A DNA stretch of 64,000 nucleotides from Oxalobacteraceae bacterium (GCA_947448025.1 CANFLV010000004.1:1-64000), one strand, 5' to 3'; positions 47,380 to 56,864 are shown, counted from the first letter of the stretch. Notes: generated from the sequence alone by a model not told the origin. Program-made: numbers and translations.

Positions 47380-48435
47380 TTAGTCCATCAAGGCGCGGGC
47401 TTCGCCGACCTGGCCGCGATAGGCGTCAAAAATATTGCGCAAGGTATCGGCCATCGTCGTCGTCGGATGCCAGTCCAGTTCTTCGCAGGTATTCGTGATC
47501 TTCGGTACGCGGTTCTGCACGTCCTGGTAGCCCTTGCCATAGTACTCGGCCGAGGTCGTGTGCGTGATCTGCACGCTCTTGGCGGACTCGGCATATTCCG
47601 GATAGTCGGCCGCGAGCTTGAGCATCATGCTGGCCAAATCGGCGATCGAATAATTATTGACCGGATTACCGATGTTGTAGATCTTGCCGGTGGCGATGCC
47701 ATCCTTGTTGGCGATGATCTTGATGAGCGCATCGATACCGTCATCGATGTAAGTGAAGGCGCGCTTTTGCTGGCCGCCGTCGACCAGCGAGATATTTTCG
47801 CCGCGTACGATATGGCCGAAGAATTGCGTGACCACGCGCGAGCTGCCTTCTTTCGGCGTATGGATCGAATCCAGGCCGGCGCCAATCCAGTTAAACGGAC
47901 GGAACAGCGTGAAGTTCAGGTTATCTTCCATGCCGTAGCCCCAGATCACGCGATCCATCAATTGCTTCGCACAGGAGTAGATCCAGCGCGGCTTGTTGAT
48001 CGGACCGCAGATCAGTTCGGACTCTTCCGGATCGAATTCGTCGTCATGGCACATGCCATACACTTCCGAAGTCGACGGGAAGACCAGATGTTTGCCATAT
48101 TTCGCAGCTGAGCGCACGATCGGCAGGTTCGCTTCAAAGTCGAGCTCGAAGACGCGCAGTGGCTTTTTGACATAGGTCGACGGCGTCGCGATCGCCACCA
48201 GTGGCAGGATCACATCGCATTTCTTGACGTGGTACTCGACCCATTCCTTGTTGATCGTGATGTCGCCTTCAAAGAAGTGCATGCGCGATTTGTAGGCCTC
48301 ATTGTCGAGCAGGTCGGTGATACGGTCGGTCATCATGTCCATGCCATAAACATGCCAGTCCGTGGTTTCGAGGATGCGCTTGGACAGGTGATGGCCGATG
48401 AAGCCGTTGACGCCAAGGATGAGGACTTTTTTCAT
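47380..48435 (-). CDS. UDP-glucuronate oxidative decarboxylase (ArnA C-terminal domain as separate protein)
   Basis: Short-chain dehydrogenase-type enzyme, 351 residues, that turns UDP-glucuronate into UDP-4-ketopentose. NAD motif GVNGFIGHHLSKRIL (about 7-21), catalytic YSCAKQLMDRV (Tyr-x3-Lys, about 153-163) and the ArnA-like RPFNWIGAGLDS are visible. In E. coli this is the C-terminal half of ArnA; here it is its own gene next to a separate formyltransferase. Confidence 0.92.
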   Translation of the reverse strand: MKKVLILGVNGFIGHHLSKRILETTDWHVYGMDMMTDRITDLLDNEAYKSRMHFFEGDITINKEWVEYHVKKCDVILPLVAIATPSTYVKKPLRVFELDFEANLPIVRSAAKYGKHLVFPSTSEVYGMCHDDEFDPEESELICGPINKPRWIYSCAKQLMDRVIWGYGMEDNLNFTLFRPFNWIGAGLDSIHTPKEGSSRVVTQFFGHIVRGENISLVDGGQQKRAFTYIDDGIDALIKIIANKDGIATGKIYNIGNPVNNYSIADLASMMLKLAADYPEYAESAKSVQITHTTSAEYYGKGYQDVQNRVPKITNTCEELDWHPTTTMADTLRNIFDAYRGQVGEARALMD

Positions 48436-48466
48436 GTGGGTTCTTTATTAAATATGGGTGATCTGT

Positions 48467-49396
48467 TCAGCCGTGCCGGGCAGGACTTGCTGTAAGGGTT
48501 TGCTGTAATTCTGCCGGCGTTACCGGTTTTCCATCCGCAGATAATGCCTCAATGCGCAGCGCACGACCATCGCCGCATACGCCAAGGATGCGATTATCAC
48601 TCACTGCCAAGCCTGTGGGCAAATTGATCGTACTTTGCGCTGCATCTTTTGACAATAAGCGGGCTTTGACGATGATGTAGGTTTTGCCATCGAGCACAGT
48701 CCAGGCGCCAGGGTAGGGCGGTGCGACGGCGCGATGCAGGTTATAGACGGTCTGGGCCGGCTGCGTCCAGTCGATGCGGCCGTCTTCGGGTTTGCGCCCG
48801 CCGAAATAACTGCCTTTGGCGAGCTCATTGGGCAGGCGCGGTGTTTGCCCGGCCAGCATCAGCGGCAGCGCATACCAGAGCGTCTGTTCCGCGGCCACGG
48901 TGAGCTTGCCGAAGACTTCGAAGGCGGTGTCGTCTGGCAGGATGGGCACGGCCGTTTGCGCGACGATGGCGCCGGCGTCGGGCTTGGCGGCCATCTCGTG
49001 CAGCGTTGCCCCCGTTTCGGTCTCACCGTGCAGCACGGCCCAATTGACGGGTACACGGCCGCGGTATTTGGGCAGCAGCGAGCCATGCAGATTGTAGGCG
49101 CCGTGTTTGGCCAGGGCCAGCAGCGCCACCGGCAGCATATTGCGATAATAAAAACTGAAGATGAAGTCGGGCGCGAGCGCGGCGATTTGCGCCTGCAGTT
49201 CCGGCGCATTCGCATCCGCTGGCGTGATGGTCGCAATGCCGTGTTCGGCACAGAGCGCGGCGACTGAATCGAACCAGATCGTCTCGTTCGGATTGTCTTC
49301 ATGCGTGACCACGAGCGCGACCTCGATGCCGCGCGCGAGCAGCACTTTCAGGCAGCGCACACCGACGCTGTGATAGGCAAAAACGACGGCGCGCAT
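48467..49396 (-). CDS. UDP-Ara4N formyltransferase (ArnA N-terminal domain as separate protein)
   Basis: 309 residues. Transfers formyl from N10-formyltetrahydrofolate to UDP-Ara4N. The catalytic region NLHGSLLPKYRGRVPVNWA (about 101-119) and the downstream Asp in AKPDAGAIV are typical. A C-terminal OB-like domain follows. Its ATG overlaps the arnC stop by one base (TGATG). Together with the decarboxylase gene it equals a split ArnA. Confidence 0.92.
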   Translation of the reverse strand: MRAVVFAYHSVGVRCLKVLLARGIEVALVVTHEDNPNETIWFDSVAALCAEHGIATITPADANAPELQAQIAALAPDFIFSFYYRNMLPVALLALAKHGAYNLHGSLLPKYRGRVPVNWAVLHGETETGATLHEMAAKPDAGAIVAQTAVPILPDDTAFEVFGKLTVAAEQTLWYALPLMLAGQTPRLPNELAKGSYFGGRKPEDGRIDWTQPAQTVYNLHRAVAPPYPGAWTVLDGKTYIIVKARLLSKDAAQSTINLPTGLAVSDNRILGVCGDGRALRIEALSADGKPVTPAELQQTLTASPARHG

Positions 49397-50355
49397 CAGA
49401 GGGTCTGCTCCGTTTCCTGCTGCTCGAGGATGGCTTGCACGACATAGCGTGGCCGGCCGCGCACCTGCAGGTAAATCCTGCCCACGTATTCACCGACGAT
49501 GCCGATGCCGAACAGGATCACGCCCATCAGGAAGAAGGCGATCGCAAACAGCGTAAAGACCCCCTCGACCTCCGAGCCCAGTACGAAGCGCCGTATCAGC
49601 AGCAGCACGAATAGTGCCGCCGAGACAAACGACAGGCCAATGCCCAGCATCGAGAAGAACTGCAGAGGCATCAGCGAAAAGCCGGTGACGAGATCGAAAT
49701 TGAGACGGATCAGGCTGTAGAGCGAATACTTCGATTCACCGGCAGCGCGTTCTTCATGCTCGACGATGATTTCAGTCGGCTTGCGCGCAAAGGTGTAGGC
49801 CAGCGCGGGTACGAAGGTATTCATTTCACTGCATTGATTGATCAGGTCGATCACATTGCGGCCATACGCGCGCAGCATATTGCCCTGGTCGGTCATCTTG
49901 ATGTGCGTGATTTTTTCACGCAGGCGGTTCATCAGTTTCGAGGCATAGGTGCGCCATGCCGAATCCTGGCGCAGGCGGCGGATCGAGCCGACATAGTCGT
50001 AGCCTTCGCGCATCTTGGCGACGAGATTACCGATTTCCTCTGGCGGGTTTTGCAGGTCGGCGTCGAGCGTGACGACGATTTCGCCGCGGGTCGCCTGGAA
50101 GCCCGCCAGGATCGCCATGTGCTGTCCGTAATTGCCATTGAAGAGCACGGCGCGCGTGACATCGGGGCGCAAGCGGAATTGATCGGCCAACATGTGCGCC
50201 GTGCGGTCGCGGCTGCCGTCGTTGACGAAGACGATTTCATAGGAATAGCCAAGTGCGTCGAGCGCCGGATACAGGCGCAGGAACAGCTGCTCGAGGCCTG
50301 CTTCTTCGTTATATACGGGAATGACGACGGAGAGTTCTGGTTTCATCTGGCTCAT
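49396..50355 (-). CDS. arnC: Undecaprenyl-phosphate 4-deoxy-4-formamido-L-arabinose transferase
   Basis: Family 2 glycosyltransferase that loads the formylated sugar onto undecaprenyl phosphate. 319 residues: LSVVIPVYNEEAGLEQL at the start, FVNDGSRDRT, the DxD-like TLDADLQNPPEEI, and two C-terminal membrane helices (about 230-255 and 265-290). Starts 2 bases after arnB; M4 is an alternative start. Confidence 0.94.
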   Translation of the reverse strand: MSQMKPELSVVIPVYNEEAGLEQLFLRLYPALDALGYSYEIVFVNDGSRDRTAHMLADQFRLRPDVTRAVLFNGNYGQHMAILAGFQATRGEIVVTLDADLQNPPEEIGNLVAKMREGYDYVGSIRRLRQDSAWRTYASKLMNRLREKITHIKMTDQGNMLRAYGRNVIDLINQCSEMNTFVPALAYTFARKPTEIIVEHEERAAGESKYSLYSLIRLNFDLVTGFSLMPLQFFSMLGIGLSFVSAALFVLLLIRRFVLGSEVEGVFTLFAIAFFLMGVILFGIGIVGEYVGRIYLQVRGRPRYVVQAILEQQETEQTL

Positions 50356-50356
50356 T

Positions 50357-51484
50357 CTATTTTTTTTGCAGCACGGATTTTACCGCGTCGACGACGCGCT
50401 CGACATCAGTCGTGGTCATGCTGGCAAATAGTGGCAGCGTGACGATCTGGCGGCCGATGCGTTCGGCGACTGGGAACATGCCTTCCTTGAAGCCGCGCGC
50501 GCGGTAGAGGCTGAATAGATGGATGGGTGCATAGTGAAAGCCGATGCCGATCTGCTTTTGCATCATCTGTTCCATGAAGTCGTGGCGCGTGATCGAGGCG
50601 GGCAGCACGATCTGGAACATATGCCAGTTCGTGTCCGTGAAATTCGCCAATGGCAGCTCGATCCCATAGTCGGCCTCGACGTTCTCGCCGAATTGCGCGA
50701 AATAGTGGTGTGCGAGTGCTTGGCGCTTCGCATTGAATTCGTCGAGATGCTTGAACTGACCCAGTCCGATCGCGGCGGCAATATCGGTCATGTTGAATTT
50801 GCCACCGAGGACATCGACGTCAATGCCGTCGTGGCCGCTGCGGCTGACGCCTTGCAAACGGTATTTTTCGGCGAGCTTCGCCTCTTCTGCATTGTTGAGC
50901 ACGAGGCAGCCGCCTTCGGAGGTCGTGATGTTCTTGTTGACCTGGAAGCTGAACGACACCATGTCGCCGAAGGAACCGATGCGCTTGCCATTCCAGCTCG
51001 AACCGATAGCTTGCGCCGCATCTTCGATGACGCGCAGATGGTGCTTTTTGGCGATCGCGTACAGGCGGTCCATGTCCACCGGCATGCCGGCCATGAAGAC
51101 GGGCATCAGCGCCTTCGTGCGCGGCGTGATCGCCGCTTCGAGCAAATCGAGATCGATATTGCGCGTGGCTGCATCGATGTCGGCGAACACGGGCGTGGCG
51201 CCCACGGCAATGATCACATTCGAGGTCGCGACCCACGAGTTCGGTGTCGTGATGACTTCGTCGCCAGGGCCGATGCCTGCCACACGCAGTCCGATTTCCA
51301 TCGTGGCAGTGCCGGAATTGAAGGTGCGCACAGGCCGGCCGTCAAAGTAGGCGGATAGCGTTTCTTCAAATTCCTTCACGCGCGGGCCGCTGGTCATCCA
51401 GCCTGAACGCATGACGTCGCCAACGGCGGCGATCGTAGCTTCGTCTATCGAGGGTTTCGTAAAGGGCAGGAAGGCTAAAGTCAT
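50357..51484 (-). CDS. arnB: UDP-4-amino-4-deoxy-L-arabinose aminotransferase
   Basis: PLP enzyme of the DegT/DnrJ family, 375 residues, that aminates UDP-4-ketopentose using glutamate. It shows FNSGTATMEIGL, the VIEDAAQAIGSSW strand and the PLP lysine in SFQVNKNITTSEGG (about 186). Followed at once by arnC. Confidence 0.94.
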   Translation of the reverse strand: MTLAFLPFTKPSIDEATIAAVGDVMRSGWMTSGPRVKEFEETLSAYFDGRPVRTFNSGTATMEIGLRVAGIGPGDEVITTPNSWVATSNVIIAVGATPVFADIDAATRNIDLDLLEAAITPRTKALMPVFMAGMPVDMDRLYAIAKKHHLRVIEDAAQAIGSSWNGKRIGSFGDMVSFSFQVNKNITTSEGGCLVLNNAEEAKLAEKYRLQGVSRSGHDGIDVDVLGGKFNMTDIAAAIGLGQFKHLDEFNAKRQALAHHYFAQFGENVEADYGIELPLANFTDTNWHMFQIVLPASITRHDFMEQMMQKQIGIGFHYAPIHLFSLYRARGFKEGMFPVAERIGRQIVTLPLFASMTTTDVERVVDAVKSVLQKK

Positions 51485-51596
51485 GGGATGAACAGTCAGT
51501 TAAGGGGCGAACTCATGGCACTTTGAATTGCTGGCAATGATACAAGACACGGGCGAGGCTGGATATCTCCAGTTTGGCAATAGCCGCGCGCGGATT

Positions 51597-51968
51597 TCAG
51601 CTTCGCGTGAGCAAGACCACGCCGATGATGATCACGCCTATGGCGATCATGCGCTGTGGCGAGACGACTTCGCCGAGGAAGTACCAGGCGCCAAAGGTGC
51701 CCATGACATAGCCCAGCGAGAGCAAGGGATAGGCCAGGCTGACATCGACGCGCGACAGGCCGACGATCCAGACCACCAGCGAAATGCCGTAGCAGGCCAG
51801 GCCACCGAGTATCGGCAATTGCGTGGCGAGCTTGATGCCGGTCGCGAACCAGTTCGAGGAAGTCAAATGGATGGCGCCGACGGCATTTGTGCCGGCCTTG
51901 AGCAAGAGCTGCGCGGCGGCATTGAGGCAGACGCCGGAAAAAAGGAAGGCAAAAGTCGTCAGGTTCAT
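51597..51968 (-). CDS. EamA/SMR-type small membrane protein (ArnE-like flippase subunit)
   Basis: 123 residues, four membrane helices, of the small drug/metabolite transporter fold. In E. coli ArnE and ArnF together flip the lipid-linked Ara4N across the inner membrane. Only one such gene is seen here, so it may act as a homodimer or with a partner elsewhere. 14 bases downstream of arnT and 113 before arnB; that gap (51485-51596) has no clear feature. Confidence 0.82.
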   Translation of the reverse strand: MNLTTFAFLFSGVCLNAAAQLLLKAGTNAVGAIHLTSSNWFATGIKLATQLPILGGLACYGISLVVWIVGLSRVDVSLAYPLLSLGYVMGTFGAWYFLGEVVSPQRMIAIGVIIIGVVLLTRS

Positions 51969-51981
51969 TGTGTTCTTTTTG

Positions 51982-53640
51982 TTATTGTTTAAGGTCGTTG
52001 GCCAGCACGACTCGACGCGAGTCGCGCGTCACCACGCGCATGGCGACACCGCGCTGCTGCAGCTCGGCATAGACTTCCGGGCGCGTGATGGCGATGGCTT
52101 TCGTGCCATTGGCCCATTTGACGAGGAAGGCATCGATCGTCGGCAGCCACAGCTGTGGTTCCTGCTCGAGACCGAATTCGAGTTCATCCGGATGCTGTAC
52201 CAGCGTCATTGTCCGGCGCAGGTAATAGGGTAGGGTTTGGTCATACATACCGACGCTGTAAATGGTCATTTGCGGCGTCAGCTCCGCTTGAATCGCCGCG
52301 ACCATCGGCAGGCCGGAGCGATAATTTCCGTATGGTTCAGTGGCAAGCATCGCCAGCTGGCCTGCGAGGAAGCCGCCGATGGCCAGCTTCAGCGTCGCCG
52401 GCAATACATCGTGTTGTCGGCCCTGTCGCATCGACCATAGTAGGGTCGCGCCAGATGCTAGCAAGACCACGGCCGCTGCCAGCGCCCAGGGCTGCGCCGC
52501 GCGATAATGTTCAAGATCCAGCGGCTCTTTGGTCCAGCCGGCGATCATGGGCACGAGCGCGAGTCCAACTGCGCCGAGCAGCGTCGTGAAACCTGCCGCT
52601 GCCAGCCAGGTCTTGCGACCGGCGTTTTCTAGATGCAGCGCGATCAGCAGCGCCAGCGCCGGGAAAATCGGCAGGATATACGAGGGCAGCTTGGAGCGCG
52701 AAATGCTGAAAAAGAAAAAGATGAAGACGACCCAGACCAGCAGCAGCTTTTGCGGCTGGAAACCGCTGCGCTCGCGGCGCGCACTGTGCCACAGGCTTTG
52801 CGCCGTGACCGTCAGCCATGGCAAGACGCCCAGCACGAGGATAGGAACGAAGTAATACCACGGTCCTTCACGACGGTGAATCTTGCTCGTGAAGCGCTGA
52901 AAATGTTCGTGGATGAAAAAGAAATGCGGAAACTCCGGATTTTGCAGTGACACGAGCACGAACCATGGCGTGGTGATCGCAAAAAATACCAGTAAGCCCG
53001 GCAGCAGCTGCAAACGCTTCCAGATGGCCCAGTCGCGCGAAAAAAAGGTGTACAGCACCAGCACGGCGCCCGGCAAGACCAGGCCGATCAAGCCTTTCGA
53101 CATCACCGACAAGGCCATGCCCGCCCAACACCAGAGCATCCAGCGCCGTCGCGCGATCGCCTCCTTGGCGCTTTGGCCCAGCAGCAGGCTGCACAGTGCC
53201 AGCGTCATCATGCCCGACAGTCCCATGTCGAGAGTATTAATATGTCCGAGTCCCGCCCACAAAAAGCTCGAGGCCAGCACCAGACCCGCCGTCAGACCGA
53301 CGCGTTCACTGAAAACCTTGCGGCCGGTGTAAGCAGTCAGGGCAATGCCGAATAAACCGCACAAGCCGGTCCACAGCCGCGCCTGCCAGTCGCCCAGACC
53401 GAAGAACTTGAATGTCAGCGCCGTCATCCAGACTTGCAATGGCGGCTTCTCGAAATATTTGATTGCGTTCAGGCGCGGCGTGATCCAGTCGCCTGTGGCG
53501 ACCATCTCGCGCGCCATTTCGGCATAGCGGCCTTCGTCGGTGGGAACCAGTGTGCGAGCGCCGAGCGCATAGAACCAGATCACACAAAAGAAAATGAGTA
53601 GCGGCCAGATTATGCGCCGGGTTTGATGCTCGTTCATCAT
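51982..53640 (-). CDS. arnT: Lipid A 4-amino-4-deoxy-L-arabinosyltransferase
   Basis: PMT-fold integral membrane glycosyltransferase that moves Ara4N from undecaprenyl phosphate to lipid A, which lowers binding of polymyxin. 552 residues, about 12 helices, with the catalytic loop PTDEGRYAEMAREM (about 33-46) and FEKPPLQVW. Starts at 53640, overlapping the stop of the upstream gene (ATGA); M2 is an alternative. Confidence 0.9.
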   Translation of the reverse strand: MMNEHQTRRIIWPLLIFFCVIWFYALGARTLVPTDEGRYAEMAREMVATGDWITPRLNAIKYFEKPPLQVWMTALTFKFFGLGDWQARLWTGLCGLFGIALTAYTGRKVFSERVGLTAGLVLASSFLWAGLGHINTLDMGLSGMMTLALCSLLLGQSAKEAIARRRWMLWCWAGMALSVMSKGLIGLVLPGAVLVLYTFFSRDWAIWKRLQLLPGLLVFFAITTPWFVLVSLQNPEFPHFFFIHEHFQRFTSKIHRREGPWYYFVPILVLGVLPWLTVTAQSLWHSARRERSGFQPQKLLLVWVVFIFFFFSISRSKLPSYILPIFPALALLIALHLENAGRKTWLAAAGFTTLLGAVGLALVPMIAGWTKEPLDLEHYRAAQPWALAAAVVLLASGATLLWSMRQGRQHDVLPATLKLAIGGFLAGQLAMLATEPYGNYRSGLPMVAAIQAELTPQMTIYSVGMYDQTLPYYLRRTMTLVQHPDELEFGLEQEPQLWLPTIDAFLVKWANGTKAIAITRPEVYAELQQRGVAMRVVTRDSRRVVLANDLKQ

Positions 53641-54023
53641 GGCTGGGCTGGCGTATCGAAAATCAGCGCCAGCGCCGCTTTGCGGCCTTCGGCCATCAGG
53701 ATGTTATAGGTTCGGCAAGCCGCCTGATTATCCATGGATTCGACGCCGACGCGGCGCGCCGTGAGCGCAGCAATCAGGCGCGGATGGACAAAGCGTTGGC
53801 GTGCGCCAGTGCCAAGGATGACGACATCGGGTTTCAGCGCGTCGATCTGCGCGAAATGCTCAACACTCAAGGCATCGAAGCTGTTCACAGGCCAGACGAC
53901 TGGCGCGAGCTCGGGTAAGACGACGAGGCTATGTTGGTAGCCGACGGCATTGATTTCAACACCAGCATCGTCATAGGCCGTAATGGTTTGATATTGCTGG
54001 GTAATGGTATTGTGCAGCTTCAT
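53637..54023 (-). CDS. Mth938-like domain protein (DUF498)
   Basis: 128 residues, a small alpha/beta protein of unknown function. Start MKLHNTITQQYQTITAYDD is typical; in-frame ATGs further up (54086, 54194) would add unrelated residues. Motifs are YQHSLVVLPEL, PDVVILGTGAR and VGVESMDNQAACRTYNIL. First gene of the arn operon, with a 4-base overlap with arnT. Relatives are often found beside respiratory assembly genes, so the link to arn is probably transcriptional only. Confidence 0.85.
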   Translation of the reverse strand: MKLHNTITQQYQTITAYDDAGVEINAVGYQHSLVVLPELAPVVWPVNSFDALSVEHFAQIDALKPDVVILGTGARQRFVHPRLIAALTARRVGVESMDNQAACRTYNILMAEGRKAALALIFDTPAQP

Positions 54024-54084
54024 TGGCGAATGACCGGCGCTCTTGCGAGGCAGGCTCTGGTCAATTTGAAAGGACGGAAGCGGC

Positions 54085-54114
54085 ATTGTAGCGTTTTTCG
54101 ATATCCATTGATAA
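54085..54114 (-). promoter_or_regulatory. Promoter for the arn operon
   Basis: On the minus strand: TTATCA (54114-54109), 18-base spacer, TACAAT (54090-54085), about 60 bases ahead of the Mth938-like start. No PmrA-type direct repeat was seen near it. Confidence 0.45.
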
Positions 54115-54136
54115 AACGAATCGCTTTCGGCAGAAT
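54108..54136 (+). promoter_or_regulatory. Promoter for alaA
   Basis: TTGATA (54108-54113), 17-base spacer, CAGAAT (54131-54136). Its -35 overlaps the -35 of the arn promoter on the other strand, so the two are likely to compete. Confidence 0.45.
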
Positions 54137-54208
54137 GGGCGGTTCTCGCGGCGCAGCATTGCCGCTGGCATCTTGAATAAGCAGGATTCAACAAGGAAGG
54201 ATGGCGCA

Positions 54209-55435
54209 GTGCGACCGATTCAGAAATCCCAGAAACTGGCAGACGTTTGTTACGACATACGCGGACCGGTGCTGGAAAAAGCCCGGCAAATGGAAGAAGA
54301 CGGCCACAAGATCATCAAGCTCAACATCGGCAATCTGGCCGCGTTCGGTTTCGATGCGCCGGATGAAATCGTGCAGGACATGATCCGCAATCTCGGCAAC
54401 GCCTCCGGTTACACCGATTCCAAGGGCATGTTCGCGCCGCGCAAGGCCGTCATGCACTACACGCAGCAAAAGAATGTGCGAAATGTGACCATTGACGACA
54501 TCTACCTCGGCAATGGCGCCTCGGAACTGATCGTCATGAGCATGAATGCACTGCTCAATACGGGCGACGAAGTATTGGTCCCGTCACCCGACTATCCGCT
54601 GTGGACCGCGGCCGTGAGCCTGTCCGGCGGCATGCCCGTGCATTACGTCTGCGACGAGCAGTCCGACTGGATGCCCGACATCGAGGACATGCGCCGCAAA
54701 ATCAACAGCAATACCAAGGCCATCGTCGTCATCAATCCGAATAACCCGACCGGCGCTTTGTATCCGGACGAAGTACTGCTGCAGATTATCGAGCTCGCGC
54801 GCCAGCACCAGCTGATCATTTTTGCCGACGAGATTTACGACAAGGTACTTTACGACGGCAATACGCATACCTCGATGGCGGCGCTGGCGGACGATATTCT
54901 CTTCATCACCTTCAACGGCCTGTCGAAGAATTACCGTTCCTGCGGCTACCGCGCCGGCTGGATGGTCGTATCCGGCGAAAAGCGTCACGCCAAGGATTAC
55001 ATCGAAGGCTTGAACATGCTCGCCTCGATGCGTCTGTGCGCGAATGCGCCGGGCCAATATGCGATCCAGACTGCGCTCGGTGGGCGGCAAAGCATCAACG
55101 ATCTGGTCGGCCCCGGCGGGCGTTTGCTGCGCCAGCGCGATATCGCGCACAAGATGCTGACTGATATTCCGGGTGTTACCTGCGTCAAGCCGAAGTCGGC
55201 CTTGTACATGTTCCCGCGACTCGATCCGAAAATGTATCCGATCGCAGATGACCAGCAGTTTGCCTATCAGCTGCTGGCAGATGAGCGCGTGCTGATCGTA
55301 CAGGGCAGCGGCTTCAACTGTCCTGACACAGCGCATTTCCGTGTGGTCTTCCTGCCGAATTCGGATGACCTCACTGATGCGATGAACCGCATTGCGCGTT
55401 TCCTTGAGCGCTATCGCCGTAATCCGACGGCCTGA
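54209..55435 (+). CDS. alaA: Alanine-synthesising transaminase AlaA
   Basis: PLP class I aminotransferase that makes alanine from pyruvate with glutamate. About 408 residues. Start is GTG 54209 (RPIQKSQKLADVCYDIRGP) with AAGGAAGG eight bases upstream; a TTG at 54173 gives an atypical extension. Motifs are NIGNLAAFGFDAPDE, INPNNPTGALY, FADEIYDKVLY and the PLP lysine in FNGLSKNYRSCGYRAGW. Upstream of hom and thrC, a common order. Confidence 0.94.
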   Translation: MRPIQKSQKLADVCYDIRGPVLEKARQMEEDGHKIIKLNIGNLAAFGFDAPDEIVQDMIRNLGNASGYTDSKGMFAPRKAVMHYTQQKNVRNVTIDDIYLGNGASELIVMSMNALLNTGDEVLVPSPDYPLWTAAVSLSGGMPVHYVCDEQSDWMPDIEDMRRKINSNTKAIVVINPNNPTGALYPDEVLLQIIELARQHQLIIFADEIYDKVLYDGNTHTSMAALADDILFITFNGLSKNYRSCGYRAGWMVVSGEKRHAKDYIEGLNMLASMRLCANAPGQYAIQTALGGRQSINDLVGPGGRLLRQRDIAHKMLTDIPGVTCVKPKSALYMFPRLDPKMYPIADDQQFAYQLLADERVLIVQGSGFNCPDTAHFRVVFLPNSDDLTDAMNRIARFLERYRRNPTA

Positions 55436-55466
55436 GGTTTGATCTGCCTGCCGGTAACCATTGGTT

Positions 55467-55500
55467 ATCGGCTAATAATCGGCTGGTGATCGGCTACAAT
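55467..55500 (+). promoter_or_regulatory. Three phased ATCGGCT repeats upstream of hom
   Basis: ATCGGCT at 55467, 55478 and 55489, exactly 11 bases apart, so on the same helix face. The third runs into TACAAT (55495-55500), a likely -10 element for hom. They may bind a regulator. Confidence 0.45.
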
Positions 55501-55543
55501 CCGGACTTGACCTTCCTGCACCATTCTTACTGAACCCAAAAAT

Positions 55544-56854
55544 ATGAAACCTATCAAAGTTGGCCTCCTTGGCATCGGCACTGTCGGCGCCGGCACCTTC
55601 AACGTCCTCAAGCGCAATCAGCAGGAAATCCGCGCTCGCGCTGGTCGGGCGATTGAAATCGTGATGGTGGCTGACCTCAATGTCGAGCGCGCGCGCGAGT
55701 TGACCAACGGTGAATGCGAAGTCGTCAGCGATGGCAATCTCGTCGTCAATCATCCCGACATCGATATCGTCATTGAACTCATCGGCGGCTACGGCATCGC
55801 CAAAGACCTCGTCATGAAAGCCATTGCCAACGGCAAGCATGTCGTTACTGCCAACAAGGCCTTGCTGGCCACGCATGGTAATGAAATTTTCAAGGCTGCG
55901 CAGGACAAGGGCGTGATGGTCGCATTTGAAGCTGCCGTCGCCGGTGGCATCCCGATCATCAAGGCACTGCGCGAAGGCCTGACCGCGAACCGCATCCAGT
56001 GGGTCGCCGGCATCATCAATGGCACGACCAATTTCATCCTCTCGGAAATGCGCGACAAGGGTCTCGATTTCGGTAGCGTACTCGCCGAAGCGCAACGCCT
56101 GGGCTACGCTGAAGCCGATCCGACCTTCGACATCGAAGGCGTCGACGCCGCGCACAAGGCGACGTTGATGGCCTCGATCGCCTTCGGTATACCGATCCAA
56201 TTCGACAAGGCGCACGTCGAAGGCATCACTAAATTGCAGGCTACCGACATCACCTATGCCGAGCAACTCGGCTACCGCATCAAGCTGCTCGGCATCGCCA
56301 AGCGCACGGACAAAGGCATTGAGCTGCGCGTGCATCCGACGCTGATCCCGGCCAAGCGTCTGATCGCCAATGTCGAAGGCGCCATGAATGCGGTGCTGGT
56401 GCAGGGCGACGCCGTGGGCGCGACGCTTTACTACGGCAAGGGCGCCGGCGCTGAGCCGACCGCGTCTGCCGTGATCGCTGATCTCGTCGACATCACGCGA
56501 CTCGCTACCGCCGATCCGGAACACCGCGTACCGCATCTGGCCTTCCAGCCGGATTCGATGAGTAATCTGCAGATTTTGCCGATGTCGGAAATCACGACCA
56601 GCTACTACCTGCGCATGCAGGTGGCGGATCAGCCTGGCGTACTGGCAGACGTGACGCGCATTCTCGCGGATTCATCGATTTCGATCGATGCGATGTTGCA
56701 GAAGGAGCCTGCCGATGGCGTGACACAGACCGACATCATCATGCTCACGCACCAGACCCAGGAAATGAGCATCGAAGCGGCAATCGCGAAGATTGAGCAG
56801 CTGGCGACAGTCGTTGGAAATGTCACCAAGATCCGCCTCGAAGAATTGAGCTGA
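55544..56854 (+). CDS. hom: Homoserine dehydrogenase
   Basis: Reduces aspartate semialdehyde to homoserine for threonine and methionine. 436 residues: Rossmann GLLGIGTVGAGTFNVL (about 6-21), TANKALLATHG, the catalytic part GIINGTTNFILSEM with LGYAEADPTFDIEG, and a C-terminal ACT domain (about 350-430, DQPGVLADVTRIL) for feedback by threonine. Monofunctional, no aspartokinase part. Confidence 0.97.
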   Translation: MKPIKVGLLGIGTVGAGTFNVLKRNQQEIRARAGRAIEIVMVADLNVERARELTNGECEVVSDGNLVVNHPDIDIVIELIGGYGIAKDLVMKAIANGKHVVTANKALLATHGNEIFKAAQDKGVMVAFEAAVAGGIPIIKALREGLTANRIQWVAGIINGTTNFILSEMRDKGLDFGSVLAEAQRLGYAEADPTFDIEGVDAAHKATLMASIAFGIPIQFDKAHVEGITKLQATDITYAEQLGYRIKLLGIAKRTDKGIELRVHPTLIPAKRLIANVEGAMNAVLVQGDAVGATLYYGKGAGAEPTASAVIADLVDITRLATADPEHRVPHLAFQPDSMSNLQILPMSEITTSYYLRMQVADQPGVLADVTRILADSSISIDAMLQKEPADGVTQTDIIMLTHQTQEMSIEAAIAKIEQLATVVGNVTKIRLEELS

Positions 56855-56864
56855 GTTGATCTGC

